Part shown: positions 1 to 6,604 of the stretch, piece by piece
Numbering within the stretch: position 1 is the stretch's first letter
Layout of the letters: every line of letters begins with the position of its first letter
Source: Deltaproteobacteria bacterium
GTDB taxonomy: Bacteria; Desulfobacterota; DSM-4660; Desulfatiglandales; Desulfatiglandaceae
Direction of reading: 5' to 3'
Assembly: GCA_021159825.1 (NCBI GenBank)
Contig: JAGHDR010000202.1
Span: forward strand, 1-8,893
Length of the DNA: 8,893 nt
The notes under the pieces: model-generated
Seen by the model: only the letters and a program-made list of their open reading frames with translations
The model's database searches: none
Told to the model about the DNA's origin: nothing
Position numbers and translations under genes: made by a program

Positions 1-688
1 TCCGCTCATGACGGGCCAAAATACCGTTCAGATCCAGATTGGACTCAATCCAATGCGCCAGTTTTTCCGTGTGATCATCTTTTCTGTTCAAATCCTCATC
101 CGTCACCAGCCCCAAATGCCGGGAGGGCATTTCGAGCGCCTCACTTCTGGGCAAATAGCCGAAAACAGGCAGATTGTTAGTGGAAGAGACGGCATCCTTG
201 AGGATTTGCGCATGGTTTTCGCTGCCGACGCGGTTGAAGATAATTCCGCCAATGGACAAATTTCGGTCAAAGCGCTGAAATCCCAATGCCACCGCGGCAG
301 CCGATCTTGCCATGGAACGCGCATCTATCACCAGAATGACGGGCAGATCCAGCCACTTGGACATTTGGGCGGTTGAACCGGACTCATCACTCCCTGAAAA
401 ACCGTCAAAAAGCCCCATAACCCCTTCCACTACAGCGGCATCCGCGTCCCGAATACCGCGTGAAAAGATCTCCCGGTTTTTCCCGCAGTCCATAATCCAG
501 CCATCGAGGTTATGGGAATCCCGCCCCGTAATCCGGCGGTGATGTCCCGGATCGATGAAGTCCGGCCCCACCTTAAAAGGCTGAACCTTGAGACCCCTCC
601 GAACCAGCGCCGCCATGATTCCTAAAGAAACGGTCGTTTTCCCGCAACCGCTGTGTGTGCCTGCAATCAGGAATGCCGGGATGTTCAT
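1..688 (-). CDS. cbiA: Cobyrinate a,c-diamide synthase CbiA, N-terminal part (3' end beyond window)
   Basis: This frame stays open from an ATG at 688 to the window edge, giving 229 codons with no stop. CbiA uses ATP and glutamine to amidate the a and c carboxylates of (cobalt) cobyrinate in the cytoplasm. Visible are the N-terminal P-loop GTHSGCGKTT (residues 10-19), the family block FKVGPDFIDPGHH (about 38-50) with the following NLDGW, the EGVMGLFDG segment and a later RHLGL. This is the dethiobiotin-synthetase-like ATP-binding half; the C-terminal glutamine amidotransferase half with its catalytic Cys would lie outside the window. The start overlaps the cbiP stop as ATGA (688-685), so translation is probably coupled. 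The family is usually about 450-480 residues, so roughly half is present. The truncation is due to the window edge, and I see no damage in the visible part. Confidence 0.95.
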   Translation of the reverse strand, partial: MNIPAFLIAGTHSGCGKTTVSLGIMAALVRRGLKVQPFKVGPDFIDPGHHRRITGRDSHNLDGWIMDCGKNREIFSRGIRDADAAVVEGVMGLFDGFSGSDESGSTAQMSKWLDLPVILVIDARSMARSAAAVALGFQRFDRNLSIGGIIFNRVGSENHAQILKDAVSSTNNLPVFGYLPRSEALEMPSRHLGLVTDEDLNRKDDHTEKLAHWIESNLDLNGILARHER

Positions 689-2181
689 ATCAAATCAATA
701 ATCCTTTCTATGTCGCAGTGGGCCTCGAAATGATCGGCAAGGCGGTCGTACTGGTGAAAACGCGCCATTCTGCCCTGTTTGGGAACTCGCTCACCCAGTC
801 CTTTACCCCTTCTAATGTCATTAAGGAGGTTTCCCCTGAAACCGGAAGTATCCAGGATTCCATGAACGTAGACGCCGGCAATCCTGCCGCCGTCAACCGT
901 GCAGCCGTCTTCCCAACCAACGTGTTTACCTGGAACGTGGATTTTCAAGAAAGCGCTTCCATGACGGTTCACGATATCGCTCCGGCCCATGTGGATTTCG
1001 TAGCCGGTCACACGCTTTCCGTTGCTCAAACAAACGCCTGTCACCTTGCGGACCACCTTTTCTTTTTCAAGGATCGTCTCAACGGGTAAGAGGTTCAGCG
1101 CGCCGACTTCTTTCCTTCCGGACTCAATTCCCAAAGGATCCTTGATACTGCGTCCCAGAAGCTGATACCCTCCGCAAATACCCAGAACCCTTGCGCCCTT
1201 TTCGGCAAACCCTTGAACGGCCTCTTTCCATCCGGTTTCAGCCAGCCAGACGGTATCTTCCATCACATTCTTTGTGCCGGGAAGAATCAGTAAATCGTAG
1301 TCCCCGGACAACTCCTGCGGTCGAAAAAGGTAGTTGAGTATCACATCCGGTTCCCGCTCCACCGTTTCCAAATCGGTAAAATTGGAGATGGCCGGGAGTC
1401 TCAGGACCGCGATATTGACGGTCTTCGGGCCGACGGCTTTGGAGGGTCGATTATGCTCCTCGACCGCAACGGAATCTTCGGAATCGATGTGGATATCCCG
1501 GTAGAACGGCACAAGGCCCAAAACAGGTTTGCCGGTCTTCTTCTCGATATATTCGATCCCGGAGGAAAAAAGCCGGGGATCTCCACGAAATTTGTTGATC
1601 AAAAAACCCAATGTCAGTTCTTTCTCCCTGCGGGTCATCAACTGATAGCTGCCGATAATCTGCGCAAAAACCCCTCCGCGGTCAATATCCGCAACCAGGA
1701 TGCAGGGCGCTTCCGCCGACATGGCCATGGGAAAATTAACCAGGTCATTCTTTTTGAGATTCATTTCACAACAGCTTCCGGCCCCTTCGAGCACAATCAT
1801 TTCGTACTCCGAGGCCAGGCGGGCATAAGATTCCATTACCACTTTTTTCAATTCAGGCTTGTGGTCGTGGTAATCAAAGGCTTCCATCTGTCCGAAAACC
1901 TTTCCCTGCAAAATAACCTGTGACCCTTGTTCGGAGGAGGGTTTAAGAAGGATGGGATTCATGTGTACGGATGGCAGGACGCCCGCCGCCTCCGCCTGGG
2001 CAACCTGGGCCCGGCCGATCTCACCGCCTTCCACGGTGACATAGGAATTATTGGACATATTCTGGGCCTTGAAAGGGGCGACTTTATACCCTCTCCTCTT
2101 AAATATCCGGCAAAAAGCCGTTGCAGCGATGGATTTACCCACGTCACTGCCCGTGCCCAAAAACATAATGGCTGGGGTCAT
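685..2181 (-). CDS. cbiP: Adenosylcobyric acid (cobyric acid) synthase CbiP/CobQ
   Basis: This 498-residue protein performs the four glutamine-dependent amidations (b, d, e, g) that turn adenosylcobyrinate a,c-diamide into adenosylcobyrate. The N-terminal ATP-binding domain shows GTGSDVGKS (9-17), FKAQNMSNNS (37-46) and DIDRGGVFA (165-173). The C-terminal class I-type glutaminase domain shows the nucleophile elbow GICGGYQLLG with Cys336, the GYEIHMGR block (393-400) and the catalytic His440 in GVYVHGI. Length is normal for the family (about 480-510). The ATG at 2181 shares its A with the cbiH stop (TAATG), and the TGA overlaps the cbiA ATG, so it sits in a coupled cbiH-cbiP-cbiA block. One oddity: the usual EGAGSPAEINL block reads EGAGSCCEMNL (132-142), with two adjacent cysteines. 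Family assignment is secure. Confidence 0.97.
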   Translation of the reverse strand: MTPAIMFLGTGSDVGKSIAATAFCRIFKRRGYKVAPFKAQNMSNNSYVTVEGGEIGRAQVAQAEAAGVLPSVHMNPILLKPSSEQGSQVILQGKVFGQMEAFDYHDHKPELKKVVMESYARLASEYEMIVLEGAGSCCEMNLKKNDLVNFPMAMSAEAPCILVADIDRGGVFAQIIGSYQLMTRREKELTLGFLINKFRGDPRLFSSGIEYIEKKTGKPVLGLVPFYRDIHIDSEDSVAVEEHNRPSKAVGPKTVNIAVLRLPAISNFTDLETVEREPDVILNYLFRPQELSGDYDLLILPGTKNVMEDTVWLAETGWKEAVQGFAEKGARVLGICGGYQLLGRSIKDPLGIESGRKEVGALNLLPVETILEKEKVVRKVTGVCLSNGKRVTGYEIHMGRSDIVNRHGSAFLKIHVPGKHVGWEDGCTVDGGRIAGVYVHGILDTSGFRGNLLNDIRRGKGLGERVPKQGRMARFHQYDRLADHFEAHCDIERIIDLI

Positions 2182-3056
2182 TATTCGTTCCTTTTATCCA
2201 TATTCAAAAGACCTTCCTGCTTACCATACTTTTCAAGATATCCACGGGGCGTCACCATTTTACCCCCCATAATGCAGGTTTTAGAGTTCCCCACCAGGAG
2301 GATAGAAAGCATATCCACGGCGGATTCGTCAATTTGGGAAAGGGTCGTAATCCGTACCGACTCCCCTTCTCTGGCTGCATTTCTCACAATCCCCACGGGG
2401 GTATCGCCATCACGATACTTCAAAATTGCATCCCGTACGCTGCCCAGTTGCCAGTCCCTCTTTTTAGACTTCGGATTGTAAATAACCAGCACAAAATCGG
2501 TCCTTGCCGCGGCTTCCACCCTGTCCTGAATTTGATTCCAGGGCGTCATGAGGTCGCTCAAACTAATCACGGCAAAATCGTGCATAATCGGGGCGCCTAA
2601 CAAAGCGGCTGCGGCTGAAAGGGCAGGAATACCGGGTATTACCTCAACCTCAACGGTGTCAAGAAAACCCTGATCCGCCAACAGTTCAAGAACCAGACCG
2701 GCCATGCCGTAAATACCGCTGTCTCCGCTGCTGACAATGACCGTATTTTTCCCGCCAAGGGCCTGGTCGATGGCCATCCGGCAGCGACGAATCTCCCCCG
2801 TCATTCCGGTTGAAAGGGTCTCTTTCCCCTTGATAAGCTCGGGGTCGATGAGGTTCATATAGGTCTTATAACCCACAACAACCTCCGCCTGTTCCAATGC
2901 TGTTTTTGCTTTCGGCGCCAGGTATTGAGAGTTCCCCGGGCCAAGACTCACTATTGTCAATTTTCCGGGGCCGTGGCCGACGTCATGTTTTGGCTTCTGT
3001 TTTTGGCCATCAGCCCCTTGTTTTTCCCTGATTCCGTAAGAGTTGTTGCTTTGCAT
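2181..3056 (-). CDS. cbiH: Precorrin-3B / cobalt-precorrin-3 C17-methyltransferase CbiH (CobJ)
   Basis: CbiH uses S-adenosylmethionine to methylate C17 and contract the corrin ring. From the ATG at 3056 it is 291 residues. The tetrapyrrole methylase fold starts only at residue 32: KLTIVSLGPG (32-41), then VVVGYKTYMNLI (59-70), STGMTGEIRR (82-91), SSGDSGIYGMAG (109-120), PGIPALSAAAALLGAP (141-156), YNPKSKKR (193-200), RNAARE (225-230) and a VGNSKT/TPRGY ending (255-273), all typical of CobJ/CbiH. Residues 1-31 are hydrophilic and match nothing I know of in the family; they overlap a cbiG remnant in another frame. A TTG at 2960 (residue 33), overlapping the remnant's TGA as TTGA, would give a family-sized 259-residue protein and may be the ancestral start. 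GGGAG ten bases before the ATG makes the longer start possible too. The stop overlaps cbiP by one base. Confidence 0.94.
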   Translation of the reverse strand: MQSNNSYGIREKQGADGQKQKPKHDVGHGPGKLTIVSLGPGNSQYLAPKAKTALEQAEVVVGYKTYMNLIDPELIKGKETLSTGMTGEIRRCRMAIDQALGGKNTVIVSSGDSGIYGMAGLVLELLADQGFLDTVEVEVIPGIPALSAAAALLGAPIMHDFAVISLSDLMTPWNQIQDRVEAAARTDFVLVIYNPKSKKRDWQLGSVRDAILKYRDGDTPVGIVRNAAREGESVRITTLSQIDESAVDMLSILLVGNSKTCIMGGKMVTPRGYLEKYGKQEGLLNMDKRNE

Positions 3057-3100
3057 ACGCTTGATACTCCCATATGTTTTTTAACCACACTTGTTCCCAA
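2957..3100 (-). pseudogene. cbiG: Remnant of the cbiG 3' end (cobalt-precorrin-5A hydrolase C-terminus)
   Basis: Reading the frame that is neither cbiD nor cbiH gives LGTSVVKKHMGVSSVCKATT from 3100, continuing LTESGKNKGLMAKNRSQN and MTSATAPEN, then TGA at 2959-2957. This resembles the C-terminal CbiG/CobE domain, whose end typically carries S-x-x-V-x-x-x-x-G-V-x-x-V-C/A-E-x-A-A-L, a Gly-rich turn, a Lys-rich segment and N/x-V-T-V-A-x-A. The pattern is retained but key positions differ: K for the Glu of VCE, TT for AA, TSATA for TVAIA. That looks like decay. The rest of CbiG (usually 320-370 residues) is absent, because upstream lies the end of cbiD in another frame. An ATG at 3073 could start a 38-residue peptide, but I doubt it is functional. 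Recognition is from memory of the family, without a search. Confidence 0.68.
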
Positions 3101-4187
3101 GTGACTTAGAAGCCAGTAAGTCACCCCCGAAATCAAAAAGAAAATACGTGATATCCGGCAAAGGTCCCGCGAACTTGCGGGCTGAAACCAAGGCTTTATT
3201 CAAAATTTCATCAATAATGCCTTCCCGATGCAAGTCATCAAGGATAAAACCCAATGCCTCGCGCGCAGTATTGGCGCTTGCCACATTATGTATCCGCTCC
3301 TTTTTCATGCCAAGCGACAAGCACCAATAAGCAAGCAAATCAAAATCGATACGAGATTTCCCGGCGTGGGTATAAGGATACCCCTGGGCCATTTTCACTA
3401 ACTTGCCGAAGAAACAGCTATAAAGGATATCATCAAAATCCCTTCTTACCGCCTCTTTGAGTGAAAAAGCAAAAAAATCGGCCACCTGGATAAATACCGT
3501 TACCGGAAGGTCGGGCCGTCGTTCTATTAAAAAGCGCTCGCTTCTACCTCCGGTTGTCAAAGCGATGGTATTGAGTTTCGCCGCCTTTGCGACGTCCATA
3601 GACATGGTGATCGTGTCCTTGTACGCCTTGTTTGAAAAGGGCTTTACCGTTCCCCGGGTGCCTAAAATAGAAATGCCGCCAATGATTCCAAGGCGGGGAT
3701 TCAGCGTCTTTTTTGCGATCTTTTCTCCGTTTACCACCTCGATAATCACGGAGACGGTCCCCCTGAGACCACTCTCTGCCAATCCTTCTAAAACAGCGGC
3801 CTTTATCTGCTTGCGAGGAACAGGGTTTATGGCGCTCTCTCCCACAGCCACGGGAAGACCGGGCCGGGTCACCCTTCCGACACCCGTTCCGCCGGCAATA
3901 ATGACATCTTCGTGCTTGCCTCCCGGCAAAAAACGCACGGTACTCGTTATCCGGGCTTTGTGGGTAACATCAGGATCATCACCGCCGTCTTTTCTGATGG
4001 TCGCTTTTGACCCTTTTCCAACCGTTTCAACCCGCTCAACGGGGATGGTCAGCCTGCCTCCTATGGGCAGGGGGATTTCCACCTTTTTAAAAACTCCCCG
4101 GCCGGCCAGGTGAAACAACGCCGCCTTGGCCCCGGCAGCGGCAGCCGAACCGGTTGTAAAACCCTCGCGAAGCCGTTTTCCGGCCAC
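3081..4187 (-). CDS. cbiD: Cobalt-precorrin-5B C1-methyltransferase CbiD
   Basis: CbiD methylates C1 of cobalt-precorrin-5B with S-adenosylmethionine in the anaerobic B12 route. The 368-residue product has the family blocks in order: LREGFTTGSAAAAGAKAA (6-23), KDGGDDPDVTHKA (66-78), GGTGVGRVTRPGL (99-111), GESAINPVPR (116-125), NPRLGIIGGISILGTRGT (163-180) and TTGGRSE (211-217). The start is GTG at 4187, supported by a strong Shine-Dalgarno (GGAGG) five bases upstream, and it fits the usual short leader before LREGFTTG. The domain appears complete to about FDFGGDLLAS (351-360). The last residues, SKSLGNKCG, run out of frame over a cbiG remnant and are probably not native. Spacing is 11 bp after cbiC and 24 bp before the cbiH ATG. 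The presence of CbiD indicates the early-cobalt pathway, since aerobes use CobF instead. Confidence 0.96.
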   Translation of the reverse strand: MAGKRLREGFTTGSAAAAGAKAALFHLAGRGVFKKVEIPLPIGGRLTIPVERVETVGKGSKATIRKDGGDDPDVTHKARITSTVRFLPGGKHEDVIIAGGTGVGRVTRPGLPVAVGESAINPVPRKQIKAAVLEGLAESGLRGTVSVIIEVVNGEKIAKKTLNPRLGIIGGISILGTRGTVKPFSNKAYKDTITMSMDVAKAAKLNTIALTTGGRSERFLIERRPDLPVTVFIQVADFFAFSLKEAVRRDFDDILYSCFFGKLVKMAQGYPYTHAGKSRIDFDLLAYWCLSLGMKKERIHNVASANTAREALGFILDDLHREGIIDEILNKALVSARKFAGPLPDITYFLFDFGGDLLASKSLGNKCG

Positions 4188-4198
4188 AACACCCTCCC
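4188..4198 (-). promoter_or_regulatory. Shine-Dalgarno deciding the GTG start of cbiD
   Basis: The 11 bases between the cbiC TAG (4201-4199) and the cbiD GTG (4187) read GGGAGGGTGTT. The GGAGG core is five bases from the GTG. No ATG lies nearby in frame, so this site fixes the non-ATG start. Confidence 0.8.
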
Positions 4199-4852
4199 CT
4201 ACCCTACCGATTGTTCCTGAAGAACAATCTCGGCCAATTGGTTGATTACGCTCGCTGCCAGGGCTGATCCGCCCTTACGACCTGCAATCGTGATGTAGGG
4301 GATGACCCCCTGTTCCATGAGTAATTCCTTGGATTCGGCGGCATTGACAAATCCCACCGGCATGCCCACAATCAGGGCAGGCTTACATTTTCTTTCGCCC
4401 ACCCATTCCAGAAGCCGCAACAGGGCGGTGGGGGCATTTCCCACAACGTATATGGCGCCATCCAGTTTGTGAACCACGGAATCCACGGCTGCCAGAGCCC
4501 GTGTAGTCTTCCCCCTTAATGCCTTTTCCCTTACTTCCGGATCACCCATGTAACACTCCACCCGGCAACCCAACCGTTCCATGCGCATCGATGATACGCC
4601 CATACGAGCCATATTCGTATCCGTAACAATCAGGCAACCCCGCTTGAGCGCCTCCATCCCTTTACCGACGGCATCCGGATGGAACCGGGCCAGGGAAAGA
4701 AGTTCAAAGTCAGCAGTTGTGTGAATCATCCTCCTGACGACCCGCCACTCTTTCCCTTCAAAGGGCCTGGGTTCAAGCGCCTCTGCATCAATAATGGCAA
4801 AAGATCGCTTTTCAATCTCTCCCGGTTCGAGTCGTGTATCAATGCTGTTCAT
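4199..4852 (-). CDS. cbiC: Precorrin-8X / cobalt-precorrin-8 methylmutase CbiC (CobH)
   Basis: CbiC moves the methyl group from C11 to C12, converting (cobalt-)precorrin-8 to (cobalt) cobyrinate (hydrogenobyrinate in the aerobic CobH case). The 217-residue product carries the catalytic histidine block RRMIHTTADFE (40-50, His44, equivalent to His43 of CobH), TDTNMARMGV (77-86), VVGNAPTALLRLLE, PVGFVNAAESKELL and the closing GRKGGSALAASVINQLAE. Length is normal for the family (about 205-220). The ATG at 4852 follows an AGGGG-type ribosome site in AAAGGGGATT. It lies 80 bp after cobA and 11 bp before cbiD, all on one strand, and its product is the substrate for CbiA at the other end of the cluster. 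No defects are visible. Confidence 0.96.
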   Translation of the reverse strand: MNSIDTRLEPGEIEKRSFAIIDAEALEPRPFEGKEWRVVRRMIHTTADFELLSLARFHPDAVGKGMEALKRGCLIVTDTNMARMGVSSMRMERLGCRVECYMGDPEVREKALRGKTTRALAAVDSVVHKLDGAIYVVGNAPTALLRLLEWVGERKCKPALIVGMPVGFVNAAESKELLMEQGVIPYITIAGRKGGSALAASVINQLAEIVLQEQSVG

Positions 4853-4896
4853 AATCCCCTTTCTCGTCTTTTCTTAAACATCCTTCGGCAATGCAT

Positions 4897-4968
4897 TCAA
4901 TGCCCTCATTGCGCTGCATGCACCCCTTCAATTTATTTCTCGATCCCCTCTCGTGCATGAACGCCTTC
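4897..4968 (-). repeat. Imperfect tandem duplication of the cobA 3' end
   Basis: On the minus strand, copy 1 (4968-4940) lies inside cobA and encodes EGVHAREGIE. Copy 2 (4929-4897) lies after the cobA stop. The first 15 bases match at 13 (GAAGG-GT-CATGCA) and the last 11 at 9 (GAGGG-AT-GA). The middle is 3 bases in copy 1 and 7 in copy 2, which breaks the reading frame. The period is 39 bp. It looks like a decayed second cobA tail in the cobA-cbiC spacer; chance is not fully excluded. Confidence 0.55.
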
Positions 4969-5448
4969 CTGGTAGTAATGCTTGATTTCCTTCATCTCGG
5001 TAACCAGATCGGCTGCCTCAATAATCCTGGGGTCAGCCTTTCTGCCGGTGATGATCAACTCGATGTTTTCAGGTTTTGTTTGGATCAGCTCAAGGAGATC
5101 ATCTACCGGAAATAATTTATAGTAAGTTGCAATATTGGCCTCGTCGAGGATGATAACATCATATTTTCGGGATTGCATCAATTTGGAGACTTCTTTCAGC
5201 CCTTCCTGAGCAACTCGAAGATCTTCCGCCTCGGGATCCCTGAAGATAAAGCAATCCCGACCGTATTGCTTGATCTCAATAAAGTCGGACAACTTCTCTA
5301 TGGAATCAAGCTCACTGTACTTCATCCCCTTGACAAACTGCGCAATATAGACTTTGAGCCCCGCTCCGGCAGCCCGCAGAGCAAGTCCGAAAGCCGCGGT
5401 TGTTTTCCCCTTGCCACTACCGGTATAAACTTGTGTGTATCCTTTCAT
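4933..5448 (-). CDS. cobA: ATP:corrinoid adenosyltransferase, CobA/CobO/BtuR family
   Basis: This enzyme transfers the adenosyl group of ATP to Co(I) corrinoid, making the Co-C bond of the coenzyme form. From the ATG at 5448 it is 171 residues, starting MKGYTQVYTGSGKGKTTAAF: the P-loop GSGKGKTT lies at about 10-17. Further family blocks are KVYIAQFVKG, YDVIILDEAN (the Walker-B-like strand) and the ending ELIITGR..., AADLVTEM, IKHYYQEGVHAREGIE. An upstream in-frame TTG would overlap the ribosome site, so ATG is preferred. Length is slightly short but normal for the family (about 170-200). It follows the membrane protein gene and precedes cbiC by 80 bp. The 3' end is partly duplicated downstream. 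The P-loop type separates it from the unrelated PduO and EutT adenosyltransferases. Confidence 0.95.
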   Translation of the reverse strand: MKGYTQVYTGSGKGKTTAAFGLALRAAGAGLKVYIAQFVKGMKYSELDSIEKLSDFIEIKQYGRDCFIFRDPEAEDLRVAQEGLKEVSKLMQSRKYDVIILDEANIATYYKLFPVDDLLELIQTKPENIELIITGRKADPRIIEAADLVTEMKEIKHYYQEGVHAREGIEK

Positions 5449-5461
5449 CTTTTGATCCTCC
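5449..5461 (-). promoter_or_regulatory. Shine-Dalgarno fixing the cobA start
   Basis: GGAGG (5461-5457) lies eight bases before the ATG at 5448 on the minus strand. A competing in-frame TTG five codons upstream (5463) contains part of this site, so it is very unlikely to be the start. Confidence 0.8.
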
Positions 5462-5492
5462 AAATTAAAAAGTTTATTTGTTTCTACGTTCC

Positions 5493-6551
5493 TTACCCGA
5501 ACATATTCGTTCCGAAAAAATAGAGCAAGCCCACGATCACCAGGCTTGAAATTCTAAAAAGCTGACTCGCTATCATGAGACGAACTCCCAATCCCGGACT
5601 GAAAATACCCATATAATAGGGCATTTGATGCCTGAGCGCCCGAACCGGGGCTGCAATAACGTTCCCCAAAAGGAGCGCCAACACGGTCTGAAACACAGTT
5701 AAGGTACCGTTTTCCAACATGGCGCCGGCGGCCGCATAGCCGGACGTAAATTCCGCGACCAAACTGAAAATTACAATGGACATGGCTTCAACGGGGACAA
5801 ACAAACTGCTGAATCCATGAGCAAACAATTGCCTGAGCCAGAGGAAGAACCCCATATCAGAGATCAAAACAATAACAAGGTAAACGGGGAGTACAATAAT
5901 AAGAATTCTGGTTATCCTGGTTTTGAATTTTTTGCTTGTTTTACGAAGCAGTACTTTCCAGTTACGCTCTTCTGCCTTTTTTTCATGGAGATATCCGTCT
6001 GTTTCGGGAAGCACAAAATGGGTCCATACCAGTATCGCGCACAATCTTAATAAAGCCGCGCCGAAGGTAAGCGAAAGATATATTGCCCCCGCCTTTCCCA
6101 CAAGCGGCAGGAGGATGAAAAAGGTGGTAGGCAAATGGAGAAAAAAGGATGGGAACGTGTTCAAAAGTACGGAAAGGGTCATCTCCCTTCGGCTCAGCGT
6201 TCCCTCCTGATGAAAAGACATCAGCATGGATAAGGATGTGGTGCCTGAAAAAAACGCAGTGGTGAAAACTGCCCCCATCTGATGTGAAAGATGCCCCCGG
6301 CGCATAAACGGTCGAGCCATTACGCTCAGTCGATCCGTCCACCCCACACCTTCAATAAATTGACCCACAAAAAGGCCGATAGAAATAAACACGGTCAACC
6401 TTGTCAGGGGCCAAATCACCCTTTTCCAAAGACTTGACGGATTTTTGAAAATCCCGACCGTATCGAGCGCGCCGCTCACAAAGGCTATAATGGCGCATGC
6501 TGTCAGAAGCGACAGGGTTATATAGAGCAATAGAGGCGCTTTTTTTTTCAT
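5493..6551 (-). CDS. Polytopic membrane protein with two nucleoside-recognition ('gate') repeats, possible transporter
   Basis: This 352-residue inner-membrane protein has about eight or nine hydrophobic segments (roughly 6-28, 47-68, 91-113, 125-150, 153-181, 213-236, 256-278, 286-304, 325-347). Two halves share a motif: FFSGTTSLSMLMSFHQEGTL (100-119), followed by LSVLLN, and AEFTSGYAAAGAMLENGTL (266-284), followed by LALLLGN. This is the layout of proteins with nucleoside-recognition/gate domains (SpmA/SpmB, CNT and FeoB relatives). A charged loop (184-212) separates the halves. The ATG at 6551 is followed by nine A residues; the ribosome site is weak. It lies 53 bp after the ferredoxin-like gene and 44 bp before cobA, so it likely belongs to the B12 operon. 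Transport of cobalt, a corrinoid or a precursor is an inference from context. The substrate cannot be read from the sequence. Confidence 0.8.
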   Translation of the reverse strand: MKKKAPLLLYITLSLLTACAIIAFVSGALDTVGIFKNPSSLWKRVIWPLTRLTVFISIGLFVGQFIEGVGWTDRLSVMARPFMRRGHLSHQMGAVFTTAFFSGTTSLSMLMSFHQEGTLSRREMTLSVLLNTFPSFFLHLPTTFFILLPLVGKAGAIYLSLTFGAALLRLCAILVWTHFVLPETDGYLHEKKAEERNWKVLLRKTSKKFKTRITRILIIVLPVYLVIVLISDMGFFLWLRQLFAHGFSSLFVPVEAMSIVIFSLVAEFTSGYAAAGAMLENGTLTVFQTVLALLLGNVIAAPVRALRHQMPYYMGIFSPGLGVRLMIASQLFRISSLVIVGLLYFFGTNMFG

Positions 6552-6604
6552 ACTTCGCGTTGGCCCTTCAGGATTTCCTGTGGAAGTTATTCCGACCCCA
6601 TTTC

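Noticed and set aside
3457..4113. Plus-strand open frame of 218 codons opposite cbiD
   Set aside because: It is the antisense of a clear cbiD gene, has Pro/Ser-rich low-information content and matches no family I recognise. Treated as a shadow, like the frames at 1453-1923 and 1927-2481 opposite cbiP and cbiH.
5449..5463. TTG start five codons upstream of the cobA ATG
   Set aside because: The TTG overlaps the Shine-Dalgarno GGAGG itself, and the protein family starts close to the P-loop as it does from the ATG.
6541..6551. Run of nine A after the membrane-protein ATG as a programmed slippage site
   Set aside because: The run encodes three lysines in frame and the frame is intact to the end; nothing else supports regulated slippage.
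6552..6604. Small overlapping palindromes (GGAA/TTCC, AGGA/TCCT) between the ferredoxin and membrane-protein genes as a terminator
   Set aside because: Stems are only four bases and there is no T-run; they are too weak to call.
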